A stretch of 64,000 nt of DNA from Sphingobacterium sp. SRCM116780 (GCF_021442025.1 NZ_CP090446.1:620001-684000); one strand, 5' to 3'; counted from the stretch's first letter, positions 34,454 to 44,206 are shown. The notes: generated by a model from the sequence alone, not told the origin. Numbers and translations are program-made.

Positions 34454-35341
34454 ATGAATTCAAGAAGAGATTTTCTCAAAAATTTGGGTTTAACTGCTGC
34501 TGGTGTAGCATTACTACCAAACTTAGATTTATTGGCTGCACCTAAGCAATGGTTTGATATTTCCTTAGCAGAGTGGTCCTTGCACAAAACGCTTTTTAAA
34601 GGTGATTTGAAAAATATAGATTTTCCTGAATTAGCAGCAAAAAAATATGGAATTTATGGAGTAGAATATGTAAATGCTTTCTTTAAAGATAAAGCAAAAG
34701 ATATGACGTATTTGAAAGATTTGAATCATCGTGCTAAAGATAATGGTGTTCGCAACGTTTTGATTATGATCGATGGAGAAGGAAATTTAGGAGATGAAGA
34801 TGCAACGAAACGTAAACAAGCTGTGGATAACCACTATAAATGGATTGATGCGGCAAGCTTCTTAGGATGCCATGCAATTCGTGTGAATGCAGCTGGTAAA
34901 GGTACACCAGAAGAAGTTAAAAAAGCTGTCGTAGATAGTTTGTCAACATTGGCTGAATACGGTAAAAAATCTAAAATCAGTATTATTGTTGAAAATCATG
35001 GTGGTATTTCTTCACATGGAGATTGGTTAGCAGATACGTTAAAAACAGTTGGGAAAAAGAACTGTGGAAGCTTACCAGATTTAGGTAATTTTTACGAATA
35101 TGATCGTTACCAAGGAGTAACAGATTTAATGCCTTATGCAAAAGGTGTGAGTGCTAAAACACACAATTTTGATGCAGATGGTAATGAAACCCAAATCGAT
35201 TACGCAAGAATGCTTAAAATCGTAAAAGACGCTAAATTCAAAGGTTACATTGGTATTGAATACGAAGGAGATAGTATCAGTGAAGAAGAAGGTATCTTTG
35301 CTACTAAAAAATTATTGGAACGTTTACGTCCAACAATTTAG
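34454..35341 (+). CDS. Exported sugar phosphate isomerase/epimerase-like protein
   Basis: A 295-aa TIM-barrel protein of the AP-endonuclease-2 family with a twin-arginine-type leader (MNSRRDFLKNLGLTAAGVAL). Metal-site-type residues occur in VEYV near 73, VENHGG near 180, GSLPDLGNF near 212, and GYIGIEYEGDS near 265. Related proteins act as xylose isomerase-like enzymes or epimerases; substrate is not assigned. It is followed by a terminator. Confidence 0.85.
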   Translation: MNSRRDFLKNLGLTAAGVALLPNLDLLAAPKQWFDISLAEWSLHKTLFKGDLKNIDFPELAAKKYGIYGVEYVNAFFKDKAKDMTYLKDLNHRAKDNGVRNVLIMIDGEGNLGDEDATKRKQAVDNHYKWIDAASFLGCHAIRVNAAGKGTPEEVKKAVVDSLSTLAEYGKKSKISIIVENHGGISSHGDWLADTLKTVGKKNCGSLPDLGNFYEYDRYQGVTDLMPYAKGVSAKTHNFDADGNETQIDYARMLKIVKDAKFKGYIGIEYEGDSISEEEGIFATKKLLERLRPTI

Positions 35342-35354
35342 CATAACAATTGAA

Positions 35355-35394
35355 GTAATTAAGGTAAAGTATAAAGCTTACCTTAATTACTTTT
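35355..35394 (+). terminator. Terminator after the isomerase-like gene
   Basis: Stem GTAATTAAGGTAA (35355-35367) against TTACCTTAATTAC followed by TTTT, ending the 34.4-kb transcription unit. Confidence 0.75.
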
Positions 35395-35747
35395 GAGTAA
35401 ATCAGTACACAAAGAAGAAAATAACTTCCTAAATAGGTATACTATCCCCAGTAGAAAATGTATATTAAAAATTCCGCAAATTTTTAATAATTATACCCCG
35501 CTTTTTAATATGATGTCTTATCATTATGTCAAGTGATAAATCAATGAATCAGGTTTTTTAGAACAAAATTTTTATACTGCTCAGAACTTTTTTGGAAATT
35601 AACACCCATAGAAAGAGTCGGATGCTAATTTCTTGAGCCTATAAAAAAAGGAAAAAATTGGTTTGATTTAACAAATCAATTAAAAATAGTATTTTGCAAC
35701 GCCTATTTGGAAAGCAAAATTTTGTACAATAAAAATACAACACATAT
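35395..35747. other. Gene-free stretch before the POT cluster
   Basis: About 350 bp of A/T-rich sequence. No open frame of note is seen. TATTTTG lies near 35690 and resembles a weak -7 box, and TTTGATTTAAC lies upstream. It presumably holds the promoter of the first POT gene. Confidence 0.5.
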
Positions 35748-37328
35748 ATGAGCCAGTTAAAAGATGACGCACTTACCTCACATTTGCAAACACTGCAGGT
35801 GGATAATATTCTGGTGAAAGGGCATCCTGCAGGGTTATTCGTCTTATTTTTTACTGAAATGTGGGAGCGTTTCAGTTATTATGGTATGCGTGCGTTGCTT
35901 ACTATTTTCTTAATCAGTGAAATTACGAATGGAGGGTGGGGCTGGACAAATGCGGAAGCCGTGAAGCTATATGGTCTTTATACTGGATTTGTATTTTTAA
36001 CACCACTCATCGGAGGAATGATCGCGGATCGTTTAACAGGTTATAAAAAGGCTATTTTAATTGGCGCATTGATTATGACTTGTGGCCATGCTGCTATGGC
36101 TTTAGAAGGTATTCATGCTAATTTTTTCTTCCTAGGTTTAATTTTGATGATTTTGGGAAATGGATTATTTAAGCCTAATATTGCTTCTATGGTTGGGAAA
36201 TTATATCCAGACTCCAGTAGTAAAAAAGATGCAGGATATACAATCTTTTATATGGGGATCAATGGCGGAGCATTTCTAGGGATGATGCTCTGTGGTTACA
36301 TTGGCGAGAAGGTTGGCTGGCATTATGGTTTTGGTTTAGCAGGTCTTTTTATGTTTTTGGGCATGTTACAGTTTTATTTTGCACAACGCATCTTTGGCAC
36401 CATTGGTGAATCTCCAAAGGCAGTTGAAACCGATAAGATTAAAGATCAAAATCAAGAAGAGGTAAATACATCGTCCCATGTTAATCGTGATCGTTTAATT
36501 GTCATCGGTATTTTTATGTTTGCAAGTGTCATCTTTCACTTGGCTTTCGAACAAGCAGGAGGGTCAATGACCATTTTTGCAAAAAACTATACCCAACGTG
36601 TACTAGATGGTCATACAGCAATTATTTTTAAATGGATAGATGCAGCTTTGACCGTATTTCCAATCCTGGTTGTCACGACTGTCTTGTTTGCTTTAGCAAA
36701 AAAGATATGGTCTAAATATCCGATGATTGTTATCTGTTCAGGAATCTCGTTTGTTATTATTTGGATCCTTTGTGGTTGGAAATTGCAGAGAGAATTTAAT
36801 TCCTTATCGTCTGAAGTAACAGTTTCCTGGTTCCCCATGTTAAATTCCTTTTTTATTATCACACTCGCCACTTCTTTTAGTCGTATTTGGGAGAAAGTGT
36901 GGAACCCTTCGGGACCAATAAAATTAGCTTTGGGTTTGGCCATCGTTGGTTTGAGTTTCGCTGTACTTTCATATGGAAGTTTAGCTATTCCACAAGGTGC
37001 AAAAACAGCATCCGTCAGTATGATCTGGTTAATATTGGCTTATTTTCTTCAAACAGTTGGTGAACTTTGTTTATCACCAGTAGGACTCTCATATGTTAGT
37101 AAATTATCACCTAAAAAAGTAATTGGGCTCCTATTCGGAATCTGGTATTGTGGAAATGCAATTGCCAATTTCATTGGAGGTCTTATCGGTTCTTACATTG
37201 ACGATATAACAGCTAGTTATTCCATGTCTTACTTCTTTGGCATGTTTACGGTAGTTTCTTTTATATTTGCCATTATTTTAGCGCTAAGCAGTTCTGGCAT
37301 TAAGAAAATGATGCATGGCATTCATTAA
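35748..37328 (+). CDS. POT-family peptide:proton symporter (copy 1)
   Basis: A 526-aa proton-coupled oligopeptide transporter. The ExxERF motif of TM1 (TEMWERFSYYGMRALL, near 36-51) is intact, followed by GGMIADRLTGYKKA, the FKPNIASMVGKLY motif, and FYMGINGGAFLGMMLCGYIGE. The linker between TM6 and TM7 is short (residues about 218-250), so this is the 12-helix form without the two extra helices seen in copies 3 and 4. It is the first of four tandem POT genes. It is most similar to copy 2. Confidence 0.95.
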   Translation: MSQLKDDALTSHLQTLQVDNILVKGHPAGLFVLFFTEMWERFSYYGMRALLTIFLISEITNGGWGWTNAEAVKLYGLYTGFVFLTPLIGGMIADRLTGYKKAILIGALIMTCGHAAMALEGIHANFFFLGLILMILGNGLFKPNIASMVGKLYPDSSSKKDAGYTIFYMGINGGAFLGMMLCGYIGEKVGWHYGFGLAGLFMFLGMLQFYFAQRIFGTIGESPKAVETDKIKDQNQEEVNTSSHVNRDRLIVIGIFMFASVIFHLAFEQAGGSMTIFAKNYTQRVLDGHTAIIFKWIDAALTVFPILVVTTVLFALAKKIWSKYPMIVICSGISFVIIWILCGWKLQREFNSLSSEVTVSWFPMLNSFFIITLATSFSRIWEKVWNPSGPIKLALGLAIVGLSFAVLSYGSLAIPQGAKTASVSMIWLILAYFLQTVGELCLSPVGLSYVSKLSPKKVIGLLFGIWYCGNAIANFIGGLIGSYIDDITASYSMSYFFGMFTVVSFIFAIILALSSSGIKKMMHGIH

Positions 37329-37409
37329 TCATATCTTTTTATTTTTTTTTGCTAAAATTTTATTAATTTGCTAAAATTTTAAACATAAATAATCCTATTT
37401 AAAACTTAT

Positions 37410-39002
37410 ATGAATCTAGAAAAAGACGAGTTACTTATTTCCCATCTGAAAAAACAAGGTGTGGACGATAAGATGGTAATTGGACATCCTGCGGGGTTAT
37501 TTGTACTATTTTTTACCGAAATGTGGGAGCGCTTCAGCTACTACGGTATGCGTGCTTTGCTTACCTTATTCCTCATTAGTTCAATCGCAGATAAGGGTTG
37601 GGGATGGAGCAATAAAGAAGCAATGGAATTATATGGGCTCTATACAGGCTTGGTTTATCTAACCCCATTAATTGGAGGGATGATTGCTGATAAATTGACA
37701 GGTTTTAAAAAAGCAATTTTAATAGGCGCATTGATTATGACAATGGGTCATTTATCTATGGCTTTTGAGGGAATAAATGAAAACTTCTTTTATATCGGAT
37801 TAGGTTTAATGATCTTGGGTAATGGTATGTTTAAACCCAATATCTCTTCAATGGTGGGGAATCTTTATCCTGACACAAGCGCAAAGAAAGATGCTGGCTA
37901 TACGATTTTCTATATGGGAATCAATGCAGGGTCATTCTTAGGTATGCTCTTGTGTGGGTATATTGGAGAGAAAATCGGGTGGCATTATGGTTTTGGACTA
38001 GCAGGTGTTTTCATGTTCTTTGGTATGCTTCAATTCTATTTTGGTCAAAAAATCTTTGGAGTTATCGGAGAATCTCCCAAAGCAGTAAAAGCTTTTCATG
38101 ATGAAAAAATAAAAAATCATGAAGAAGCAACAGAAGAAGTAATTCCGGCGAATGTTGTGAGAGACCGTCTGATTGTCGTTGCTATTTTTATGATTGCCAG
38201 TATCGTCTTCTTTTTAGCATTTGAACAAGCGGGAGGTTCGATGTCTATTTTTGCTAAAAATTATACCCAGCGTGTTCTTTCTGGAAGTGCAGCAACAACT
38301 TTTAAATGGATAGATACCATTTTAACAATTGCACCAATGGTTATTGTGAGTATTGTTTTACTTGCCTTAGCTAAACGTATTTATAAGCAATATCCTTTGA
38401 CCATTATTTTCACGGGCTTATCATTTGTCATTATTTGGTGTTTAGGATTATGGAAAGTTTTTAGAGAGTTCGGTGCAACAGGAACAGAAGTAGGTGCTTC
38501 TTGGTTCCAGATATTAAATGCCTTTTTCATTATTTCATTAGCCAATTCGTTTAGTAAATTTTGGGAGAAGATATGGAATCCATCAGGACCAGTAAAATTT
38601 GCTTTAGGACTTTTCTTGGTAGGTGTTGGATTTGCAGCATTAGCTTATGGAGCAAGTGATATTCCACAAGGTGCAAAAACTGCTACAGTTAGCATGATCT
38701 GGTTGATCGTTGCTTATTTCTTTCATTCTGCAGGTGAATTGTGTCTATCTCCAGTTGGATTATCCTATGTAAGTAAATTATCGCCTAAGAAATTGTTAGG
38801 ACTATTATTCGGATTTTGGTTTTGTGCATCAGCAATTGCCAATTTTATTGGTGGTTTTTTAGGTTCCTATATTGATCGCATTACGGAGCAACATTCGATG
38901 TCTTATTTCTTTATGATTTTTGCCATAGTTCCAGCAGCTACAGCTTTGATATTAATCATTTTAAACCCTATCCTGAAAAAAATGATGCACGGCATCAATT
39001 AA
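37410..39002 (+). CDS. POT-family peptide:proton symporter (copy 2)
   Basis: A 530-aa transporter, close to copy 1 along its length (EMWERFSYYGMRALLTLFL, FYMGINAGSFLGMLLCGYIGEK, FLAFEQAGGSMSIFAKNYTQR). The proton-coupling ExxER motif is intact and the TM6-TM7 linker is short, so it has 12 helices. Copies 1 and 2 look like a recent tandem duplication. The gap to copy 1 is 81 bp without a strong terminator, so the two may be co-transcribed. Confidence 0.95.
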   Translation: MNLEKDELLISHLKKQGVDDKMVIGHPAGLFVLFFTEMWERFSYYGMRALLTLFLISSIADKGWGWSNKEAMELYGLYTGLVYLTPLIGGMIADKLTGFKKAILIGALIMTMGHLSMAFEGINENFFYIGLGLMILGNGMFKPNISSMVGNLYPDTSAKKDAGYTIFYMGINAGSFLGMLLCGYIGEKIGWHYGFGLAGVFMFFGMLQFYFGQKIFGVIGESPKAVKAFHDEKIKNHEEATEEVIPANVVRDRLIVVAIFMIASIVFFLAFEQAGGSMSIFAKNYTQRVLSGSAATTFKWIDTILTIAPMVIVSIVLLALAKRIYKQYPLTIIFTGLSFVIIWCLGLWKVFREFGATGTEVGASWFQILNAFFIISLANSFSKFWEKIWNPSGPVKFALGLFLVGVGFAALAYGASDIPQGAKTATVSMIWLIVAYFFHSAGELCLSPVGLSYVSKLSPKKLLGLLFGFWFCASAIANFIGGFLGSYIDRITEQHSMSYFFMIFAIVPAATALILIILNPILKKMMHGIN

Positions 39003-39093
39003 CAGAAAAACTATAAAAACAAAAAGAAGCTGTATCACAAATCATTTTTGGACATTTGATTCAAAATAATATTCGGTAATATCGCTTGTTATA

Positions 39094-39135
39094 ATACAAA
39101 AGACCACCATTCAACTGAATCTTGGTCTTTTGTAT
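39094..39135 (+). terminator. Hairpin after POT copy 2
   Basis: Stem ATACAAAAGACCA (39094-39106) against TGGTCTTTTGTAT (39123-39135), 92 bp after the stop codon. It separates copies 1-2 from the downstream repeat element and copies 3-4. Confidence 0.7.
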
Positions 39136-39609
39136 TTATATATTTAGTCATAAAGAACTACTACCAAGAATATAACTAAAGCAGAGTCCAAGGATTTAGT
39201 TTTTCACTAATCAAGTCTATATCAACTTCGAACCAACTTCGGACTTTCTTCTAACTTCCAGTACTCTTCTACCATACTTTCTCCGCCTTTTTACCACAGT
39301 TGACTCGGGAAAAAGGTGTAGCAACAGCGGTAAAAGAGCGGTCCAACTATAATGAAACTTAGAAGTTGGTTAGAAGAAAGTACGAAGCAGGTTAGGAAAA
39401 GGGCACTGCATTATCATGACTATATTTGAAAAATACCGCTGGGGTTATAAATAAACCGTTTTGGATAGCTTCTTTTTTATTTTCACAAAAAACAGTAGCA
39501 TATATTAGATATAATACAATTATTGCATAAAAAATGCGATTGTTTTTTGTTTCTTTGTAAACTGATATAAAATTCCTTTATATACATAAATTAGATTTAA
39601 ATTATAGAT
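39136..39609. other. Gene-free stretch around element A
   Basis: No gene is seen between POT copies 2 and 3 apart from the hairpin at 39094-39135 and the phased repeat at 39223-39397. The last 200 bp before copy 3 are A/T-rich, with TTTGTAAAC near 39553 and TTAAATTATAGATATGAG at the start of copy 3. They should hold the copy 3 promoter. Confidence 0.5.
39223..39397. repeat. 11-bp-phased dyad element A (between POT copies 2 and 3)
   Basis: From 39223 the sequence breaks into consecutive 11-mers: CAACTTCGAAC, CAACTTCGGAC, TTTCTTCTAAC, TTCCAGTACTC, TTCTACCATAC. The right arm, reversed and complemented, gives matching units at 39354-39397: TTCTAAGTTTC, TTCTAACCAAC, TTCGTACTTTC, TCCTAACCTGC. The two arms are inverted about a centre near 39310. 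Unit spacing is exactly 11 bp, near one helical turn. The unit sequence is degenerate, so it does not look like a simple tandem repeat or a CRISPR. Confidence 0.65.
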
Positions 39610-41373
39610 ATGAGTCAAGCATCTAATGCTGCATTTTCAGAAGGTGCATCCACAGATTTTTATAAATCAACTATTTTAGGACAACGCTCCGGATTATTTG
39701 TACTTTTCTTTACTGAAATGTGGGAGCGTTTTTCATTCTACGGAATGCGTGTTTTATTAATCCAATTTTTAACAGCAACGGTATTAAAAGGAGGATGGGC
39801 ATGGAGTGCCGAACAAGCAGGAGCATTATATGGAACTTATGCGATGATGCTGTACCTTACCCCAATACTAGGTGGGATTATTGCCGATAAATACATCGGA
39901 TCTCGACAAGCGGTAATAATTGGAGCCATCATTATGACGATCGGCCATGGGGCTATGGCATTCGATACGCCAACGATGTTCTTTATTGGTTTAGTCTGTT
40001 TAGTTATTGGTACTGGCTTTTTCAAACCAAATATGCCCTCCATCTTAGGAGAGATGTATAAAGACTTACCCGAAAAGAAGGATGGAGCATATACAATCTT
40101 TTACATGGGCGTGAATGCGGGTGCATTCTTTGGAATGATGCTTTGTGGTTATATCGCCGAAACTCAAGGATGGCATTGGGGATTTGGTTTGGCAGGAATC
40201 TTTATGTTTTTAGGAACATTGCAGTTTGTTTTTGCAAAACCTTTAATGGGAAATTTAGGCGTTTTAAATAAATCAAAAGAACATAAAGAAATTAAATCCT
40301 TAGAAGAGTCTGATACACGAAATCCATTTACGTCACTTGATTATCTATTAATAGCAATTATTTCCGTCATTGGATTTTTGTATGCCTTTAACGATCCTTT
40401 GTCTAAAAATGGCATTGTAGACATGTTTAGTGCATTAGATTTACCCTTCTTAAGGGGTCAATATCTCATGATTATTATCGCGTTGATTCTTTTTATTTAC
40501 CTGATTATATCACGTATTTTACGCTATGATAAAGTAGTGCGGGACCGGATGTTTGCTGTTGTTTTTCTGGGATTCTTCTTGATTTTCTTCTTTATGAGTT
40601 TCGAGCAAGGTGCTACATCATTAGTACTTGTAGCACGTGATAACATTGATAGAAGTTTAACGGGTGGAACACTTACTATTTTCAACGTGCTGAATGCATT
40701 ATTAACCGTTGTTCCTTTAGCGCTTATATCCTATGTATTGATTAAACTCGCACAAGCTACCTGGAAAAAAATAGCGTTATCAAATGTTATTTTAATCATT
40801 TGTTTTGCTTTGATATGGGGGGCAGTCATTTGGATGTTGAAAAATGAGTTTTCTAAGGAAACATCAGAAATTAAAGTTTCTTGGTTCTCTACTTTAAACT
40901 CATTCTTCATTATCGCTTTAGCATCGACGGTTTCCAAATTATGGGAATCGAAATATAACCCATCTGCAGCCATGAAGTATGGTTATGGATTGATACTGGT
41001 TGCCATTGGTTACTTAATTATTGGATTAGGGTCTTGGGGAATTGCAGAAGGTGTTAAAATATCGATGATATTTTTAGTATTAACATATTTGTTTCACACC
41101 TTGGGAGAGCTATTTATTTCTCCAGTAGGTCTTTCGTATGTTTCAAAATTGGTTCCAGCGCGCATGTTAGCTTTTATGTTTGGAATCTGGTATCTAGCGA
41201 TTGCAATTGCACAAAAAGTCGCTGCGGTGTTAGGAGGACAAGTAGAAACGATTCAACAGGAATATTCTTTAAGCCATTTCTTCTTTTTGTTTACAGCAAT
41301 TCCAGCTGCAGCAGGTTTATTGGTTATGGTCTTAAACCCAATTATTAAAAAATTAATGCACGGTATAAAATAA
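39610..41373 (+). CDS. POT-family peptide:proton symporter (copy 3, 14-helix form)
   Basis: A 587-aa transporter with EMWERFSFYGMRVLLIQFL, KPNMPSILGEMYKDLPEKKD, and the FFMSFEQGATSLVL region. Between TM6 and TM7 it carries an insert of about 75 residues (about 240-315) with two hydrophobic segments (YLLIAIISVIGFLYAF and YLMIIIALILFIYLIIS), the HA/HB helices of many bacterial POTs. The gene is separated from copy 2 by 607 bp that include the element A repeat. ExxER is intact. Confidence 0.95.
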   Translation: MSQASNAAFSEGASTDFYKSTILGQRSGLFVLFFTEMWERFSFYGMRVLLIQFLTATVLKGGWAWSAEQAGALYGTYAMMLYLTPILGGIIADKYIGSRQAVIIGAIIMTIGHGAMAFDTPTMFFIGLVCLVIGTGFFKPNMPSILGEMYKDLPEKKDGAYTIFYMGVNAGAFFGMMLCGYIAETQGWHWGFGLAGIFMFLGTLQFVFAKPLMGNLGVLNKSKEHKEIKSLEESDTRNPFTSLDYLLIAIISVIGFLYAFNDPLSKNGIVDMFSALDLPFLRGQYLMIIIALILFIYLIISRILRYDKVVRDRMFAVVFLGFFLIFFFMSFEQGATSLVLVARDNIDRSLTGGTLTIFNVLNALLTVVPLALISYVLIKLAQATWKKIALSNVILIICFALIWGAVIWMLKNEFSKETSEIKVSWFSTLNSFFIIALASTVSKLWESKYNPSAAMKYGYGLILVAIGYLIIGLGSWGIAEGVKISMIFLVLTYLFHTLGELFISPVGLSYVSKLVPARMLAFMFGIWYLAIAIAQKVAAVLGGQVETIQQEYSLSHFFFLFTAIPAAAGLLVMVLNPIIKKLMHGIK

Positions 41374-41385
41374 AAAATCAGATAG

Positions 41386-41410
41386 AGCTTCCTATTAAGG
41401 AAGCTTTTTT
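41386..41410 (+). terminator. Terminator between POT copies 3 and 4
   Basis: Stem AGCTTCC-TATT-GGAAGCT-type hairpin (41386-41405) followed by TTTTTT, ending 13 bp before the start codon of copy 4. Copy 4 must then have a promoter within copy 3 or depend on read-through. Confidence 0.7.
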
Positions 41411-41423
41411 AATAACAATAGAA

Positions 41424-42956
41424 ATGTCAAAACAGGGACAACAAACATTAGAGGAAGTTCAACAATTTGAAGGAAAATATCCAAAACAGATTTGGAGTTT
41501 ATTTTTCTCAGAAATGTGGGAACGGTTTTGCTTTTACGGTATGCGAGGCATGCTGGTTTTCTTTATGACAACCCAGCTCAATTTTGCAGAAAAAGAAGCA
41601 AATTTGCAGTACGGTGCAACACAAGCATTTGTGTATGCTTTTACTTTTATTGGAGGATTATTTGCCGATAAAATTTTAGGATTTAGAAAATCTCTTTTTT
41701 GGGGAGGAGTTTTGATGATTGTTGGAAGTGCCTTATTGGCAACAGATCCACATCAATTTTTCTTTTTCGGTTTAGCCTTTATCATTATTGGTACAGGTTT
41801 CTTCAAACCGAACATTTCAACAATGGTAGGCGAGTTGTATCGTGCAGATGACAATCGTCGCGATGCAGGTTTCTCTTTGTTTTATGCTGGTATTAATTTG
41901 GGTGCATTTTTAGGTGGTTACATTTGTGTTGCCATTGGAAAAGGTTATATGTTGGCTTCCTTTATTGATGAGGCGCATCGTTGGAATGTAGCTTTTGGTT
42001 TGGCTGCGGTGGGTATGTTGATCAGTTTGATCAATTTCTATTTCACACAGCGTCAGTTAGGGCCAATTGGTCTACAACCAGGAAATGCAGATGCTACTAT
42101 TAAAACAAAACCATTACCAAAATGGGTAGAATATGCGGTATATATAGGAACTTTGTTATTAATACCATTGATTCAGATAATGGTATCTAAAACACAGTAT
42201 ACCGATTATTTTATGTACCTCATAGGTCCATTAACATTGATCTATCTCTTCTATGAAATGACACAAGTTTCTAAAGTAGAAAGAAATAAACTGATTGCTG
42301 CACTAGTATTTATCTTATTTTCCATTATCTTTTGGGGTATTTATGAACAAAGTGGAGGTTCTTTAAGCATTTTTGCTGCCAAGAATTTAAATGATTCCAT
42401 GCTAGGTGGCCTGTTACATTTAGATCCCAATGGCGTTAATAACTCAGGAGGAGCATTCTTCATTATCATTTTAGCACCCGTTTTTGGTTTATTATGGATT
42501 TGGTTATCAAAAAGAAAATTAGAACCAAACACACTTATAAAATTTGGCTTAGGTTTTATTTTCTTAGGATTAGGCTATTATGTCTTATTTGGTACTAAAT
42601 TCTTTGCGCAGGACGGGGTTGCTTCATTGGATATATTCACACTGGCACTTTTAGTGATTACCGTTGGTGAGTTATGTTTATCGCCTATTGGTTTATCGAT
42701 CATGACAAAATTATCGCCTGCGAGATTACAAGGTATTATGATGGGGATGTGGTTTTTAGCGAGTGCTTATGGACAATATGTAGCAGGACTTATTGGTGCC
42801 CATATGGCTGAAGCAAGAGAAGGCGATTCCTTAATGGATAAATTGATTACGTATACCGATAGCTATAAGCAATTAGGTATTTATTCACTCATTGCGGGTG
42901 TAATTTTAATCGCATTGTCGCCACTTGTGAAAAAGCTAATGGGAGGTGTGAAATAA
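41424..42956 (+). CDS. POT-family peptide:proton symporter (copy 4, divergent)
   Basis: A 510-aa transporter. The TM1 motif is SEMWERFCFYGMRGML, so ExxER is kept; FKPNISTMVGELYR and YEQSGGSLSIFAAKNL are also present. It has an insert between TM6 and TM7 with two hydrophobic segments (WVEYAVYIGTLLLIPLIQI and YFMYLIGPLTLIYLFY), so it is a 14-helix form. It lacks the NDPxxKNG-like stretch of copy 3, and its N-terminus is shorter. It is the most divergent of the four. Confidence 0.94.
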   Translation: MSKQGQQTLEEVQQFEGKYPKQIWSLFFSEMWERFCFYGMRGMLVFFMTTQLNFAEKEANLQYGATQAFVYAFTFIGGLFADKILGFRKSLFWGGVLMIVGSALLATDPHQFFFFGLAFIIIGTGFFKPNISTMVGELYRADDNRRDAGFSLFYAGINLGAFLGGYICVAIGKGYMLASFIDEAHRWNVAFGLAAVGMLISLINFYFTQRQLGPIGLQPGNADATIKTKPLPKWVEYAVYIGTLLLIPLIQIMVSKTQYTDYFMYLIGPLTLIYLFYEMTQVSKVERNKLIAALVFILFSIIFWGIYEQSGGSLSIFAAKNLNDSMLGGLLHLDPNGVNNSGGAFFIIILAPVFGLLWIWLSKRKLEPNTLIKFGLGFIFLGLGYYVLFGTKFFAQDGVASLDIFTLALLVITVGELCLSPIGLSIMTKLSPARLQGIMMGMWFLASAYGQYVAGLIGAHMAEAREGDSLMDKLITYTDSYKQLGIYSLIAGVILIALSPLVKKLMGGVK

Positions 42957-42998
42957 AACGCAGTTGAAAACTTGAATAAATTTTCAATTCTTCCTTTA

Positions 42999-43036
42999 AC
43001 AAAAAAGTTCGATAATCATTATCGAACTTTTTTGTT
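42999..43036. terminator. Bidirectional terminator between POT copy 4 and desaturase
   Basis: Stem AACAAAAAAGTTCGATAAT against ATTATCGAACTTTTTTGTT, with A- and T-runs on the two sides, lying between the convergent genes. Confidence 0.85.
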
Positions 43037-43038
43037 AT

Positions 43039-44040
43039 TTATTTCTGATCGTAGATCCATTTAAATTTGTATTCTTTTTCTGGAATTTTCATCCGATCGG
43101 CTAAGCGAGCCAAGCGATCTGGAAGTTTTAACAAATAATCTCTTGCTTTTTCTCCTTTTTCATTCAAACCTGTTACCTGATCAATTTTCCAGTCTGTATT
43201 GAGTTCTTGTAAGATTTCGACATAATCTAATGCGGTATATACACCAAGACGTTGTGCCGCATCAGAGAAGTGTGCAAAGGCTTCACCTTGAGGTTCACCA
43301 GCCTCTCTTAAGAATTGTGCTGGCATTACAATTTTTTTACGCATCATATCTTCAAAAGCAATCATTACCTCACTAGGGTCTACAACTAAAGCTTGTGAAA
43401 TAAAAGACATATATGCTTTCGCATGGCGTGCCTCATCTGAAGCAATTACCCCACACATTTTTGCTAGAAGCTTATCGCCACTTTTTTTAGAAAGTCCTGC
43501 TACACGTCTGTGCGATACGTTAGTAGCCAGCTCTTGAAAAGAGGTATAGATAAAGTTACGGTAAGGGTCGGCTCCAGTACCGATATCAAAACCATCTTTA
43601 ATCAAATATTGTGTTGATATTTCGAATTGACGCATATCAATTCTTCCAGATAAATAGAGATACTTATTCAAAAGATCTCCATGGCGATTTTCCTCAGCAG
43701 TCCAAGCGCGTACCCATTTCATCCAACCACCTTGCTCATTCTTATCCACATCTTCAACCATAGCTAACCAGGATTCATAGGTTGGTAAAGCTTCTTCTGT
43801 AACGGTATCTCCAACTAGAACAGCAACTAAATCATATGGAAGTTCCCTTGCACTCTCCTGTAAATCTCTAACTTCTTCAAAAAATGTATCTCTAGAAGCA
43901 TCCGGTAGAAAATCTGCGGGTTGCCACATTTCTTCTACAGGCTTTAGGTAATCGCTCATTTCGTTTAACATGAACGGTTCCAAATAGCTCATGACTTCTT
44001 TACGTGAGCCTTCGGGTAAATTTAGAGGTAATTCTTGCAT
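43039..44040 (-). CDS. Acyl-ACP desaturase (stearoyl-ACP Delta9-type)
   Basis: A 333-aa diiron desaturase from the ATG at 44038-44040 (MQELPLNLPEGSRKEVM); an upstream start would add a hydrophobic tail unlike the family. The diiron ligands lie in EENRHG (near 127) and DEARH (near 213), the ExxH/DEARH pattern. It introduces a double bond into acyl chains on ACP in the cytoplasm, serving membrane lipid synthesis. It is soluble, with no membrane segment. It is a single gene, divergent from sufS. Confidence 0.92.
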   Translation of the reverse strand: MQELPLNLPEGSRKEVMSYLEPFMLNEMSDYLKPVEEMWQPADFLPDASRDTFFEEVRDLQESARELPYDLVAVLVGDTVTEEALPTYESWLAMVEDVDKNEQGGWMKWVRAWTAEENRHGDLLNKYLYLSGRIDMRQFEISTQYLIKDGFDIGTGADPYRNFIYTSFQELATNVSHRRVAGLSKKSGDKLLAKMCGVIASDEARHAKAYMSFISQALVVDPSEVMIAFEDMMRKKIVMPAQFLREAGEPQGEAFAHFSDAAQRLGVYTALDYVEILQELNTDWKIDQVTGLNEKGEKARDYLLKLPDRLARLADRMKIPEKEYKFKWIYDQK

Positions 44041-44206
44041 ATCAATACAAAGATAATTAAATAGGTTCAATAAAAATTGTATTAAAATAAAGAATATCAC
44101 ATGCAGAATAAATATCATGTATAGACCATATTTGAAAAAGTAGTTTCAAATTTAGATCTATACTTAAAAAGTAGATAATGAAGACAAACTTTTGCTAAAT
44201 TACTGT

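Noticed and set aside
39223..39397. CRISPR array
   Set aside because: Units are 11 bp, degenerate, without separate spacers, and no cas genes are near.
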